Shown one piece after another: positions 8,373 to 16,624 of a stretch of DNA of 64,000 nucleotides; position 1 is the first letter of the stretch; every line of letters starts with the position of its first letter. The position numbers and the translations under genes were made by a program. The stretch is from contig CAWIZO010000006.1 of assembly GCA_963840665.1 (NCBI GenBank), forward strand, positions 186,001 through 250,000, written 5' to 3'. The notes under the pieces were generated by a model. It was not told the origin of the DNA, did not search any database, and worked only from the letters and a program-made list of their open reading frames with translations. The DNA comes from DATFTE01 sp963840665 (lineage in GTDB: Bacteria; Acidobacteriota; Terriglobia; Terriglobales; Acidobacteriaceae).

Positions 8373-8771
8373 ATGAGTGGTTCTTATCGTGATCTCATGG
8401 CCTGGCAGAAGGCTATCGAACTAGTGGCGGAAATCTATTCGTGCACCCGAACCTTTCCGAGAGAAGAGCAATTTGGGTTGACGAATCAATTAAGGCGGGC
8501 CGCAGTATCGGTCCCAAGCAATATCGCCGAGGGAAAAGGACGCTCCACGGATAAGGACTTCAGCCTATTCCTCCATCATGCGCGCGGATCACTCTGTGAA
8601 ATCGAGACCCAGCTCACTATTGCCGAACGTCTGGGTTACCTTCCCGCGAACACAGCGGGAAAGTTAATGGAGCAAGCCAGCGAGGTGGCGAAAATCCTAA
8701 ATGGCCTCATTCGCTCCCTTAGACCAGAAGAAGCAATAGGAAAAGTGTGTAGCGCGGGTTTGCTGGGCTGA
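8373..8771 (+). CDS. Four-helix-bundle protein (23S rRNA intervening-sequence type)
   Basis: 132 residues matching the family also called S23 or TIGR02436: DLMAWQKAIELV at the start, FGLTNQLRRAAVSVPSNIAE in the middle, then SLCEIETQLTIAERLGYL. The fold is an antiparallel four-helix bundle; related genes occur inside 23S rRNA intervening sequences and as free-standing genes. The molecular role is unknown. ATG 8373 has GGAG 8 nt upstream; ATG 8367 is also possible. The last codons and stop lie inside the right arm of the inverted repeat, so gene and repeat probably moved or arose together. Confidence 0.9.
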   Translation: MSGSYRDLMAWQKAIELVAEIYSCTRTFPREEQFGLTNQLRRAAVSVPSNIAEGKGRSTDKDFSLFLHHARGSLCEIETQLTIAERLGYLPANTAGKLMEQASEVAKILNGLIRSLRPEEAIGKVCSAGLLG

Positions 8772-8799
8772 CGACTGAAGACTGACGACCGACGACTGG
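8766..8799. repeat. Right arm of 30-bp inverted repeat
   Basis: GACGACTGA-type words overlapping the stop codon of the four-helix-bundle gene. 28 of 30 positions pair with 8269-8298. It lies 4 nt from the end of the opposing M23 peptidase gene. Confidence 0.85.
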
Positions 8800-8803
8800 T
8801 TTC

Positions 8804-9712
8804 TCAGCTTCCCGCGGCGAAGCCGCCGTTGCGGGCGTAGGTGATGCGCAGATATTTGTGGGGATTGACCGGGGTGTCGTTGATGCGAACTTCGTAGTGA
8901 AGATGGGGGCCGGTGCTGCGTCCGCTGAGGCCGACGTAGCCGATGGTGTCGCCACGGTGCACGAATTGTCCGGGGGTGACGGCGAAGTTCGCGAGGTGCC
9001 CGTAACGGGTGGTGATGCCGTGACCGTGATCGAGGACGATGGCGCGTCCGTAGCCGCCCATGAAGTCGGCGAAGTCGACCATCCCGTCGGCGGGAGCGAT
9101 GACCGCCTGTCCGTATGAAGCGGAGATATCGATGCCGCGATGGAATGCGCCTTCCCCGTTGAAGGGATCAATGCGCTCGCCAAAGGACCCGGTAACGGGG
9201 CCTTCGACCGGCCATAGATTGGGAGCGGAATTCGCGCGCAGCCAATCGGCGGTAGTCACGTTCCGTGTCAGTCCAAGCGAGATTCCGGTCGAAGCCGCGC
9301 CGCTGAGCGCCGTGGTCTTCAACACGTACAACTGATCGAGGGAGGATACGACTTGGGCGTCCTGAAGTGTTCCGGTGGAGGCGGTCAGTGTGGGCTCGGG
9401 TTTCAATCCGTAAAGAGAGGAAACTTCACTTGCCAGCGACCCCAATGAGGCCACCTGGACTTCCCGCTCTTTGGCGACTTGCTCGAGCGTCGAATACCGT
9501 GTTTTGAGCGAATCTTTTTCCGTGCGCAGCTCGTTATATTGGGACGTTTTTACCAGCATCCGCATGTAGGAACTGGCGATGCCTGTGAGGCTCAAGACTC
9601 CGATAGCCGCCGCGACTACGAAAACATAAGCGTAGTGGATGGGAATCGGGATTTTGCGCAATTGCCCGTCTTCCCCGCGGGCGACAAAAAGGATGTAAAA
9701 GCGTTTACGCAA
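8804..9712 (-). CDS. M23 family metallopeptidase, membrane-anchored
   Basis: About 302 residues. A short basic N-terminus is followed by one membrane helix (AYVFVVAAAIGVLSLTGIAS), a coiled-coil stretch (LRTEKDSLKTRYSTLEQVAK) and a C-terminal LytM/M23 peptidase domain. Zinc-site motifs are present: FHRGIDIS (HxxxD) and GPHLHYEV (HxH), plus DHGHGITTRYGHL. The family cuts peptidoglycan cross-links, or activates amidases when degenerate; here all ligands are present, so it is probably active in the periplasm. TTG at 9712 is chosen because AAAGGTGA sits just upstream and related proteins begin near this point; GTG 9718 is an alternative. The frame stays open upstream to 9907. Confidence 0.85.
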   Translation of the reverse strand: MRKRFYILFVARGEDGQLRKIPIPIHYAYVFVVAAAIGVLSLTGIASSYMRMLVKTSQYNELRTEKDSLKTRYSTLEQVAKEREVQVASLGSLASEVSSLYGLKPEPTLTASTGTLQDAQVVSSLDQLYVLKTTALSGAASTGISLGLTRNVTTADWLRANSAPNLWPVEGPVTGSFGERIDPFNGEGAFHRGIDISASYGQAVIAPADGMVDFADFMGGYGRAIVLDHGHGITTRYGHLANFAVTPGQFVHRGDTIGYVGLSGRSTGPHLHYEVRINDTPVNPHKYLRITYARNGGFAAGS

Positions 9713-10127
9713 CGTCACCTTTCGTAACGAGTTGTATGGGACGGACCGCCCAGGGCCGGCTCGCATTCGCGAGAACCCTGAGTTCCATCCTGATTCCGGG
9801 CTACGCTCGCCTTTCAGAAGATGCAAGCTTTGCGCGCCCTTAATACCTACCGGAACCAGGCAAGGCCTGAAAGCCAGTTTGGCTGCAATCTCAACCGGAT
9901 GCAGCACTTAGTTCGGCCAAAGGTGTCAGGAAACAGCAAGCTCACGGTAACAAACTAGGTTCCCCGTGTCAACGATTCCCAGCACAGTCAATCGGTTACG
10001 AAGGAAGGGTACGAATTCGTGGCCGGTTGGGCAAGTTACCGACGAGAGGTTGGAAAGTTGGTTCGGGCGACCGGTCGCGGGGCGCCGGTCGCCGGGCTGG
10101 GGAAGTCTCTTATATAGTTTGGGTATC

Positions 10128-11081
10128 GTGCCCCTTGCCGAAAAAGCCTTGATTTCGAGGATTCGCCACCAGGCCCGGGCCGGAAGGAGCGTTGTGGCTG
10201 GAATTGGGGATGATGCTGCCGTCCTGCGGTTACCCCTAGGACATGAGGCGCTGGTCACGACCGACTTCTCGCTGGAGGGAATTCATTTTCGACGGGATTG
10301 GCATCCTGCGGAGTCGGTGGGGCAGCGGTGCTTGACGCGCGGGTTGAGCGATATTGCTGCCATGGGCGGGGAGCCCGTCGCGGCGTTTCTGTCGTTGGCC
10401 CTGCCGCGAAAGCTGCCGCAGGCATGGGTCAATGGCTTCATGCGCGGATTGCTGGATCTGGCGAAGCGCGTGGGCGTGACGTTGGCCGGAGGGGATACGG
10501 CAGAGTCTCTCGATGGCGTGCTGGCCGACATTGTGGTGCTGGGATCGGTGCCTCGGGGAAAGGCGATTCTGCGATCGGGGGCGAAGCAAGGGGATCGCAT
10601 TTACGTCAGCGGCCAGTTGGGCGGATCGGCTGCGGCGGTCGAGCGGATGAGGAAGAAGGGGAAGGTGAATCCACGACATTATCCGCGGCACTTTTTCCCG
10701 GAAGCGCGGTTGGAGTTGGGACGCATCCTGCGCGAGAAGGGCCTGGCCTCGGCAATGATTGACACCAGCGACGGGCTCTCGACCGATCTGGCGCACCTCT
10801 GCGAGGAGAGCGGAGTCGGGGCAGAGATTGTGGTGGAAGCGATTCCGCTGGCTTCAGTGGGCAAGCCCGCGCGTGAGGTGGAAGAACGCTTCGCGCTGCA
10901 CGGCGGAGAAGATTACGAGTTGTTGTTTACAGTGCGTGCGGGGAAGCGGGTTCCGGCGCAGATTGCGGGCACTCCTCTCACCGAGATTGGTATCGTCACG
11001 CGCGGGCGGAAGATTTTTTTGCGGAACGCGAAGGGTGTGGGGTATGAGTTCGTGGCGCGGGGGTGGGAACACTTTCGCTGA
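10128..11081 (+). CDS. thiL: Thiamine-monophosphate kinase
   Basis: ThiL phosphorylates thiamine monophosphate to thiamine pyrophosphate, the last step of the pathway, in the cytoplasm. Family motifs are present: EKALISRI at the start, GIGDDAAVL (Mg-ATP site), TTDFSLEGIHF, ALGGEP-type DIAAMGGEPVAAF, LAGGDTAE, MIDTSDGLSTDLAHL and HGGEDYELLFT. GTG at 10128 gives 317 residues, the usual family length; the frame is open back to 9966, but those 54 residues do not resemble ThiL. No thiamine riboswitch is visible upstream. No other thiamine gene is nearby. Confidence 0.95.
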   Translation: MPLAEKALISRIRHQARAGRSVVAGIGDDAAVLRLPLGHEALVTTDFSLEGIHFRRDWHPAESVGQRCLTRGLSDIAAMGGEPVAAFLSLALPRKLPQAWVNGFMRGLLDLAKRVGVTLAGGDTAESLDGVLADIVVLGSVPRGKAILRSGAKQGDRIYVSGQLGGSAAAVERMRKKGKVNPRHYPRHFFPEARLELGRILREKGLASAMIDTSDGLSTDLAHLCEESGVGAEIVVEAIPLASVGKPAREVEERFALHGGEDYELLFTVRAGKRVPAQIAGTPLTEIGIVTRGRKIFLRNAKGVGYEFVARGWEHFR

Positions 11082-11131
11082 TGGAACTGGGTCGTGCGGA
11101 CCGGGATTTTGAGTGTGATCGCCTGGCTTCG

Positions 11132-11545
11132 TTAATTGACAGCCTGCCCTTGCTTTCGAGCGTTGCCCAACTCCCTCAGTTCCACAATGATCCTCCGCAA
11201 CTGATTTCTCTGCTCCTCACTTAATTTGGGCCATTCCTCTGGAAGACCCACACTCATACACCTGCGGTGAAGATTTTGCAGTTGGGCATCTCGGATACCT
11301 TGCATCTCGAAATCGTCTACATCCCATCCGGTGTAGTTTCCCGTCAGCAAGCGCTCAACCTGATCGGCAAGAGCCTCCGGTGTCGGGTCTTTGGCGAGTC
11401 GGCGATTCAACCAGAGAATTGCCGCTCCGATCAAAGCAAAGGCGAACAACCATTTGGCCTTCGGGTACAGCACGATTGCGAAAGTTGGTGCCACAATGGA
11501 TGTTAGGCAGCCCAGACCAAAGGCGATTTTCAAGGCTCTTTTCAT
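11132..11545 (-). CDS. Small membrane protein of unknown function
   Basis: 137 residues. The N-terminal third has two membrane helices (residues 5-27 and 31-48). The cytoplasmic part carries a pattern I recall from acidobacterial proteins: GWDVDDFEMQGIRDAQLQNL, HRRCMSVGLPEEWP and EEQRNQLRRIIVELRELG. The DVDDFE..GIRD..L region is probably the conserved core. No enzymatic motif is seen. Convergent with thiL, 50 nt between stops. Function unknown. Confidence 0.7.
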   Translation of the reverse strand: MKRALKIAFGLGCLTSIVAPTFAIVLYPKAKWLFAFALIGAAILWLNRRLAKDPTPEALADQVERLLTGNYTGWDVDDFEMQGIRDAQLQNLHRRCMSVGLPEEWPKLSEEQRNQLRRIIVELRELGNARKQGQAVN

Positions 11546-11674
11546 TTGATTGCTGTGTCACAGTTTGCCACAACAATCACCGAAAGCCGGTCTTCGCATG
11601 TCTGGTGGATAGTTGGCTAGAAATTGCCATAGCTACTCATTGCCTCATTGGTGCGTATCCAACTGCAGATCCCC

Positions 11675-12728
11675 ATGAGTTCACGAATCAAGTGCAACAC
11701 CGTACAAAGGTGTTGCGATGGAAAAGAGAAGATATGAGCAGTTGGTGCTCAGGGAGCGGATTGAGATTTACCGTCTGCATGCAAACGGTAAATCTCTGCG
11801 CTGCATCGCCGCCACTCTGGGGAGGAGCGCGGCGACCATTAGTCGTGAACTGAAGCGCAACAGCAAGGTCTCTAAGCAGTGGCCGGGGGGCTACGATCCC
11901 GAGCGCGCGCAGCGGCTGATGCTGCGTCGTCATGCCCGCGGTCGGGCCCACAAGCTGGAACGTCAGCCCGAACTTCGGGAGAAAGTGTTGCAGCATCTCG
12001 CTGCCGGATGGTCGCCGGAGCAGATTGCCGGGCGCATGGCCCAGTTGCCGGGCAGCGACCGCATCAGCTACGAATCCATCTACCGTTACATTTATTGGCG
12101 CAGTTGGTCCTTCAACGAAACTCTGCATCGCTGGCTGCCTCGGCAAAAATACCGTCGCGGAAACCGTCTGCCCAATGGCCGCTGGTCGACGGCGTCGATA
12201 TTGGAGAGGGTTTCCATCCATGATCGTCCGGCGGTGGTGGAGACCAGAACGCGCACGGGCGATTGGGAGGCCGACCTCATGAGCTTCCGCAAACCGGGAC
12301 AGTTCCTGCTGGTGATGCAGGAACGCCGATCGCGGCGCGCCCTGCTGATGCGGCAGAACACGAGAACGGCGCAGTCGGTCGCCGACAATCTCAGCACCCT
12401 GCTGGAAGCGCTGCCCGCGCGCGTATGTCAATCCATGACCTTCGATAACGGAGCGGAGTTCAGCAAACACTATCTCCTGAGCCGACGGTTTGGCATCCAG
12501 ACCTGGTTCTGCGACACCCACTCGCCCTGGCAGAAGGGCGGCATCGAAAACGCGATTGGCCGTTTGCGCCGCCTGTTGCCTAGAAACACCGACCTCGACG
12601 ACCTGCCCGCCCAGCGCCTCGCCCTCTGCCTCGAACGCTACAACGATACCCCCAGAAAATGCCTCGGCTTCAAAACTCCCAACGAGGTATTCTTGGAACA
12701 CTCTGTTGCACTTCAAACGTGAATTCAT
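11675..12728 (+). mobile_element. IS30-family insertion sequence, apparently complete
   Basis: A single transposase gene between imperfect terminal inverted repeats: left 11674-11699 and right 12704-12729 pair at 21 of 26 positions, identical over the inner AAGTGCAACA and the outer ATGA..TTCACG. The right repeat includes the transposase stop codon. Flanking bases are C-runs on both sides, compatible with a short target duplication. A perfect 8-bp hairpin (11694-11701 with 11709-11716) sits directly before the start codon. A perfect 12-bp hairpin (11763-11774 with 11785-11796) lies inside the gene. Both could block expression from outside transcripts. Confidence 0.85.
11718..12722 (+). CDS. 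IS30 family transposase
   Basis: 334 residues. The N-terminal helix-turn-helix region (ERIEIYRLHANGKSLRCIAA, TLGRSAATISRELKRN) binds the element ends. The catalytic core holds the DDE triad: GDWEADLM, MTFDNGAEF and GGIENAIGRLRR. The second region (HLAAGWSPEQIAGRM, SYESIYRYIY) is typical of IS30. The reading frame is intact, so the element may be active. The start codon directly follows a hairpin that could hide it in read-through transcripts. Confidence 0.95.
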   Translation: MEKRRYEQLVLRERIEIYRLHANGKSLRCIAATLGRSAATISRELKRNSKVSKQWPGGYDPERAQRLMLRRHARGRAHKLERQPELREKVLQHLAAGWSPEQIAGRMAQLPGSDRISYESIYRYIYWRSWSFNETLHRWLPRQKYRRGNRLPNGRWSTASILERVSIHDRPAVVETRTRTGDWEADLMSFRKPGQFLLVMQERRSRRALLMRQNTRTAQSVADNLSTLLEALPARVCQSMTFDNGAEFSKHYLLSRRFGIQTWFCDTHSPWQKGGIENAIGRLRRLLPRNTDLDDLPAQRLALCLERYNDTPRKCLGFKTPNEVFLEHSVALQT

Positions 12729-12754
12729 CCCCTCGCTGCGCTTGATTGCATAAC

Positions 12755-12826
12755 GACGTTGGCTCGTCGCAGCGAGTAGATTGGTTGCGATGAACAGACC
12801 AAGGCTCGAGAGAAGGAGCCAACGTC
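12755..12826 (+). repeat. 11-bp inverted repeat before IS110 transposase
   Basis: GACGTTGGCTC at 12755-12765 pairs perfectly with GAGCCAACGTC at 12816-12826, which ends at the base before the transposase ATG. The 3' arm overlaps the AAGGAG ribosome binding site, so folding would restrict translation. It may mark the left sub-terminal end of the IS110 element. Confidence 0.6.
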
Positions 12827-13871
12827 ATGCTGATTATAGGCTGTGATTTTCATCCGGGATTTCAGCAGGTCGCGATCTTTGACAACCGAACGGGAGAGAT
12901 AGAAGAAAAACGGCTGGCCCATCGGGAAGAAGCGGAGGCGTTCTACCGGGCGCTGGGCGGTGAGCCGGTGCGAGTGGGGATGGAAGCTTGCGGGCACTAT
13001 CCCTGGTTCGAGCGTTTGCTGGCAGAGTTGGGTTTCGAACTGCAACTGGGCGATGCCGCCAGGATTCGAGCCCAGATGGTGCGCAAGCAGAAGACCGACC
13101 GGCGGGATGCGGCGCATATTCTTGATCTGCTGTTGACGGGGCAGTTTCCCCAGATCTGGGTGCCGAGTCTGGAAGAGCGCGACGTGCGGCAGTTGCTGGT
13201 GCATCGGCACAAGCAGGTGCAGGCGCGAACCCGCACCAAGAACCAGCTGCAGGCCATGGCGCTGAGCCACGGCGTGCAGAAGAAGCAGAAGCTGTGGACA
13301 GCGGCAGGGCGGACGGAGTTGGAGCAGTTGCCGCTGTTGCCCTACGCGGCCCAGAGGCGGAAGCATTTTGCTGGGGGCGCTCGATCAACTCGAACTCGAG
13401 ATCGGGGAACTGAACCGGCGGGTGGAACAAGAAGCCAGGCAACGTCCGGCGGCGTCACGATTGATGACGCATCCGGGCGTGGGTCCGGTGACCGCACTGG
13501 CCATGGTGCTGACCCTGGGCGAGGCCACGCGCTTCCACACGGGCAAACAAGTGGCCAGCTACTTCGGGCTGATTCCCAGCGAGTGGTCGAGCGGGGGACG
13601 GCAGAAGCTGGGACACATCAGCAAGCAGGGCAGCTCGTTTCTGCGCTTTCTGCTGGTGGAAGCGGGGCAGGCGGCGGTGCGCGGAGACGCCGAACTGGGA
13701 CGCTTCTATCGCCGCTTGTCGGTGCGCAAACATCGCGCCCTGGCCAAAGTAGCGGTGGCGCGCAAGCTGGCAGTGAGGTTGTACCTGATGTTGCGCGAGG
13801 ACTGGACGTACGCGCAACTGTGTCAGGCGGTCGTGCAGGGGAGCCCGAGTCATTCTGTGGTTGGCAAGTAA
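12827..13871 (+). pseudogene. IS110-family transposase, frameshifted
   Basis: The N-terminal part carries the RuvC-like DEDD residues of IS110 enzymes: GCDFH, GMEACGHYPW and QKTDRRDAAHIL. The C-terminal part is the transposase_20 domain: MTHPGVGPVTALAMVLTLGE, YFGLIPSEWSSGG and KQGSSFLRFLLVEA. The two lie in different frames. The break is at the T4 run 13366-13369: removing one T joins RRKH to LLGALDQLELE. It is either a recent inactivating insertion or a homopolymer error. The element's outer ends are not defined, as usual for IS110, which lacks terminal inverted repeats. Confidence 0.9.
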
Positions 13872-14256
13872 GTCGCCGATCGCTTGAGTGGGCAGCCTGC
13901 CTCCCCAGAAAGAGTGGGGAGTTCGAAGCACGAATCATGGGAGCGAGTCCCGAAGAGATGGATGGCGGGAGCCTGCGGGCACCGCTGCCCAATTAAAAAG
14001 AACACGGCCTTGGTCTGGAAAGTCAAAAGCGTTCTGCGAGAGCGAAATGGCGCACTTGGTTGCGTCCGCGCAGTAGTGTTGCCACAAAGGCCTTGACACT
14101 GTCTACAGTCGTTAGAGACGGGATGACAATCGCTAAATAACGAGTAACAATTTCTGAAGCGAGCAACAGCCTTCCCCGCTAGTACATGTCCTAACGTTCA
14201 CCTCGGACCACTTCTTTCTCTAGGATTGGCGCGGGCAATCGGTCTAAAGTAACCGC
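13872..14256. other. Intergenic stretch after IS110, probably including its right end
   Basis: 385 nt with no convincing gene. A 70-codon frame at 13884-14096 is basic, low in hydrophobic residues and lacks a ribosome binding site, so I reject it. The first part is GC-rich like the transposase, and the part after about 14097 is more AT-rich like host intergenic DNA, suggesting the element ends near there. TAAAGT at 14245-14250 could be the -10 box of the next gene. Confidence 0.4.
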
Positions 14257-14823
14257 ATGGCGTTACGAAATTGCGGTCTCGTGCTTGTGTTTTTTGCGGC
14301 GTCTCTGGCCTATGCGGTGCAGCCGGTGGCGAACGTTGACAATGAATTTGTGCAGAAGGCGTTTGGCGATTCGTGCAAATTGCAGCCCGGGTTCTCGGCG
14401 CTTACCGGAGACCTGGATGGCGATGGCATTGAAGACATCGTGATCCCCGCGCACTGCACCAAACCGATGATGGATCAGGCGGAGAACGGCTTCCGCGTCG
14501 AGGATCCTTACTACACATTTTTTGGCTACGGCAATCCCAAGGTGACCAGCGAATTTTCCACCGAAGACCCGGCGGCGCGGGGCATCGTGCTGCTGATCAT
14601 TCATGGCGACGGGCCCGAAGCCTGGCGGTCGGATACTCCCAAGGCCAAGTTCATGATCATCAACCTGCCCTACAAGTCGCTGGTCATTAAGAAAATGACT
14701 ACGCGCAAGAAGACCATCATGGCGATTTATGCCGAAGAGACCAGCAGCGATGAGATGACCTCAGCGCTTTATTGGGACGGGAAGAAATACAAGTACATGC
14801 CGCTCGGCTCGAGCCTGGAATAA
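14257..14823 (+). CDS. Secreted protein with FG-GAP-like calcium motif
   Basis: 188 residues with a signal peptide (LVLVFFAASLAYAVQ). Residues 47-60 read LTGDLDGDGIEDIVI, the Asp-rich calcium-binding loop of FG-GAP/VCBS-type repeats. The rest (ARGIVLLIIHGDGPEAWRS, FMIINLPYKSLVIKK, ALYWDGKKYKY) looks like a beta-propeller-type or lipocalin-like export domain. Function is unknown; calcium binding is inferred only from the loop. No ribosome binding site is visible, and TAAAGT lies 6 nt upstream of ATG. Confidence 0.7.
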   Translation: MALRNCGLVLVFFAASLAYAVQPVANVDNEFVQKAFGDSCKLQPGFSALTGDLDGDGIEDIVIPAHCTKPMMDQAENGFRVEDPYYTFFGYGNPKVTSEFSTEDPAARGIVLLIIHGDGPEAWRSDTPKAKFMIINLPYKSLVIKKMTTRKKTIMAIYAEETSSDEMTSALYWDGKKYKYMPLGSSLE

Positions 14824-14825
14824 AC

Positions 14826-14923
14826 CGGACGTCGGACCGCAGACCTCAGGCTTCGGACCTCAGACGTCAGGAAGAGCTTGGTTTCCGGAGGCCTGACGTC
14901 CGAGGTCTGAGGTCCGAGGTCCG
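14826..14923. repeat. Word-iterated inverted repeat (GACCTCAG set)
   Basis: Left arm 14826-14869 iterates CGGAC/CCTCAG/ACGTCAGG words; right arm 14890-14923 carries their complements (CCTGACGTCC, GAGGTCTGAGGTCCGAGG). The transcript could form a long imperfect hairpin after the stop of the secreted protein. No U-run follows, so it is not a classical terminator. Confidence 0.7.
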
Positions 14924-14976
14924 TTCTGTCACATCCTCCCTGGTCTTACCTCACACGCCACTGTTCACCCACCCGA

Positions 14977-14982
14977 TATAAT
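14977..14982 (+). promoter_or_regulatory. TATAAT -10 box of the carboxylase gene
   Basis: Perfect TATAAT with 8 nt to the ATG at 14991 and no Shine-Dalgarno sequence between. Transcription should start at or next to the A of the start codon, giving a leaderless mRNA. No strong -35 is visible. Confidence 0.5.
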
Positions 14983-14990
14983 CTCTCCCC

Positions 14991-16541
14991 ATGAATCTTG
15001 AGCAGAAGCTGGAAGAGCTGAAGCGGCGCGACCATTTGGCCCAAGAGGGCGGCGGAGCGCAGCGCCGCGAGCGGCAGCACAAAGAAGGCAAGATGTCGGC
15101 GCGGGAGCGCATCGAGTTCCTGCTCGATGAAGGCACGTTTGAAGAGACCGACAAACTGGTCACGCATCGCTGCAACGACTTCGGCATGCAGGAACAGAAG
15201 TATTACGGCGATGGCTTCATCACCGGCTATGGACGCATCGAAGGCCGGCTGGTGTTCGTCTTCGCGCAAGACTTCACCGTTTTCGGCGGATCGCTCTCGG
15301 AGGCCAATGCCGCGAAGATCGTCAAGATCATGGATCTGGCGGCGAAGATGGGCGCGCCGGTGATCGGGCTGAACGATTCGGGCGGGGCGCGCATTCAGGA
15401 AGGCGTGATGTCTCTGGCGGGGTATGCCGACATCTTCCTGCGCAATACGCTCTACAGCGGCGTGGTGCCGCAGATCTCGGCGATCATGGGGCCATGTGCC
15501 GGCGGCGCTGTGTATTCTCCTGCGATTACCGATTTCATTTTGATGGTCGACAAGACTTCGTACATGTTCATCACCGGACCCGATGTGATCAAGACGGTGA
15601 CGCATGAAGACGTGACGAAAGATCAGTTGGGTGGAGCCACCACACACAACGAGACTTCCGGTGTAGCCCATTTTCTGGCCCATGACGATGCCGAATGCCT
15701 CTCGATGGTTCGCGAGCTGTTGAGCTTTGTGCCGTCGAATAACCTCGACGATCCGCCGCGGAAGACGTGTACCGATCCCATCGACCGAGCCGACTCGGCG
15801 CTCGACAAGATTGTCCCCACGGAATCGAACCAGCCTTATGACATAAAAGATGTCATTCATGCGGTGATCGATGACGGATACTTTTTCGAAGTGCAGGAGC
15901 ACTACGCGAAAAACATTGTCGTCGGATTCGCCCGCCTGAACGGGCGCTCGGTGGGCATCGTGGCCAACCAGCCCGCGATGCTGGCGGGGACGCTCGATAT
16001 CAATGCGTCGGTAAAGGGCGCGCGGTTCGTCCGATTCTGCGATTGCTTCAACATTCCGCTGGTCACGTTTGAAGATGTTCCCGGATTTCTGCCGGGAACC
16101 ACACAAGAATACGGCGGCATCATCAAGCATGGCGCGAAGCTGCTCTATGCCTTTGCTGAGGCCACAGTGCCGAAGGTCACGGTCATCACGCGCAAGGCGT
16201 ACGGCGGCGCCTATTGCGTCATGGCCTCAAAACACATTCGCACTGACGTGAACTACGCCTGGCCGACGGCCGAGATTGCGGTGATGGGGCCGGAGGGCGC
16301 AGTGGACATCGTTTACAAACGAGATTTAGAGAAAGCGGCAAACAAGATCGCGATGCGCGCAGAAAAGATAGAAGAATTCCGCGACCGCTTCGCCAATCCC
16401 TACGTGGCAGCGGACCGGGGATTCGTGGATGCGGTGATCCAGCCGAGAGAGACGCGGAAGAAGTTGATTCAGGCGCTGGAGATGCTGCAGACGAAGCGGG
16501 ATAAGAACCCGCCTAAGAAGCATGGGAATATACCGCTGTAG
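14991..16541 (+). CDS. Acyl-CoA carboxylase carboxyltransferase (beta) subunit
   Basis: 516 residues, the usual length of propionyl-CoA carboxylase beta/MmdA-type subunits. The enzyme moves carboxyl groups from biotin to an acyl-CoA, most likely propionyl- or methylmalonyl-CoA, in the cytoplasm. The two oxyanion-hole regions are present: NDSGGARIQEGVMSLAGYAD with IMGPCAGGAVYSPA, and DVPGFLPGTTQEYGGIIKHG with ITRKAYGGAYCVMASKH. No biotin carboxylase or biotin carrier gene is adjacent, so partners must be encoded elsewhere. A TATAAT 8 nt before the ATG and no ribosome binding site suggest a leaderless transcript. Substrate choice cannot be settled from sequence. Confidence 0.93.
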   Translation: MNLEQKLEELKRRDHLAQEGGGAQRRERQHKEGKMSARERIEFLLDEGTFEETDKLVTHRCNDFGMQEQKYYGDGFITGYGRIEGRLVFVFAQDFTVFGGSLSEANAAKIVKIMDLAAKMGAPVIGLNDSGGARIQEGVMSLAGYADIFLRNTLYSGVVPQISAIMGPCAGGAVYSPAITDFILMVDKTSYMFITGPDVIKTVTHEDVTKDQLGGATTHNETSGVAHFLAHDDAECLSMVRELLSFVPSNNLDDPPRKTCTDPIDRADSALDKIVPTESNQPYDIKDVIHAVIDDGYFFEVQEHYAKNIVVGFARLNGRSVGIVANQPAMLAGTLDINASVKGARFVRFCDCFNIPLVTFEDVPGFLPGTTQEYGGIIKHGAKLLYAFAEATVPKVTVITRKAYGGAYCVMASKHIRTDVNYAWPTAEIAVMGPEGAVDIVYKRDLEKAANKIAMRAEKIEEFRDRFANPYVAADRGFVDAVIQPRETRKKLIQALEMLQTKRDKNPPKKHGNIPL

Positions 16542-16624
16542 CAACGCACGCCACTTGCCAGTTGGTGCCAAGGGTGACAGAATCGTTCTATTGCTAGGGC
16601 GAACAAAAAGCAAAATAAAACGAT

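Noticed and set aside
9966..10127. 54-residue N-terminal extension of thiL
   Set aside because: No similarity to ThiL; GTG 10128 gives the usual length.
11674..13871. IS30 plus IS110 as a composite transposon
   Set aside because: The two elements are from different families and carry no cargo between them; they are simply adjacent insertions.
13884..14096. 70-codon frame after IS110
   Set aside because: No ribosome binding site, biased composition and no recognisable motif.
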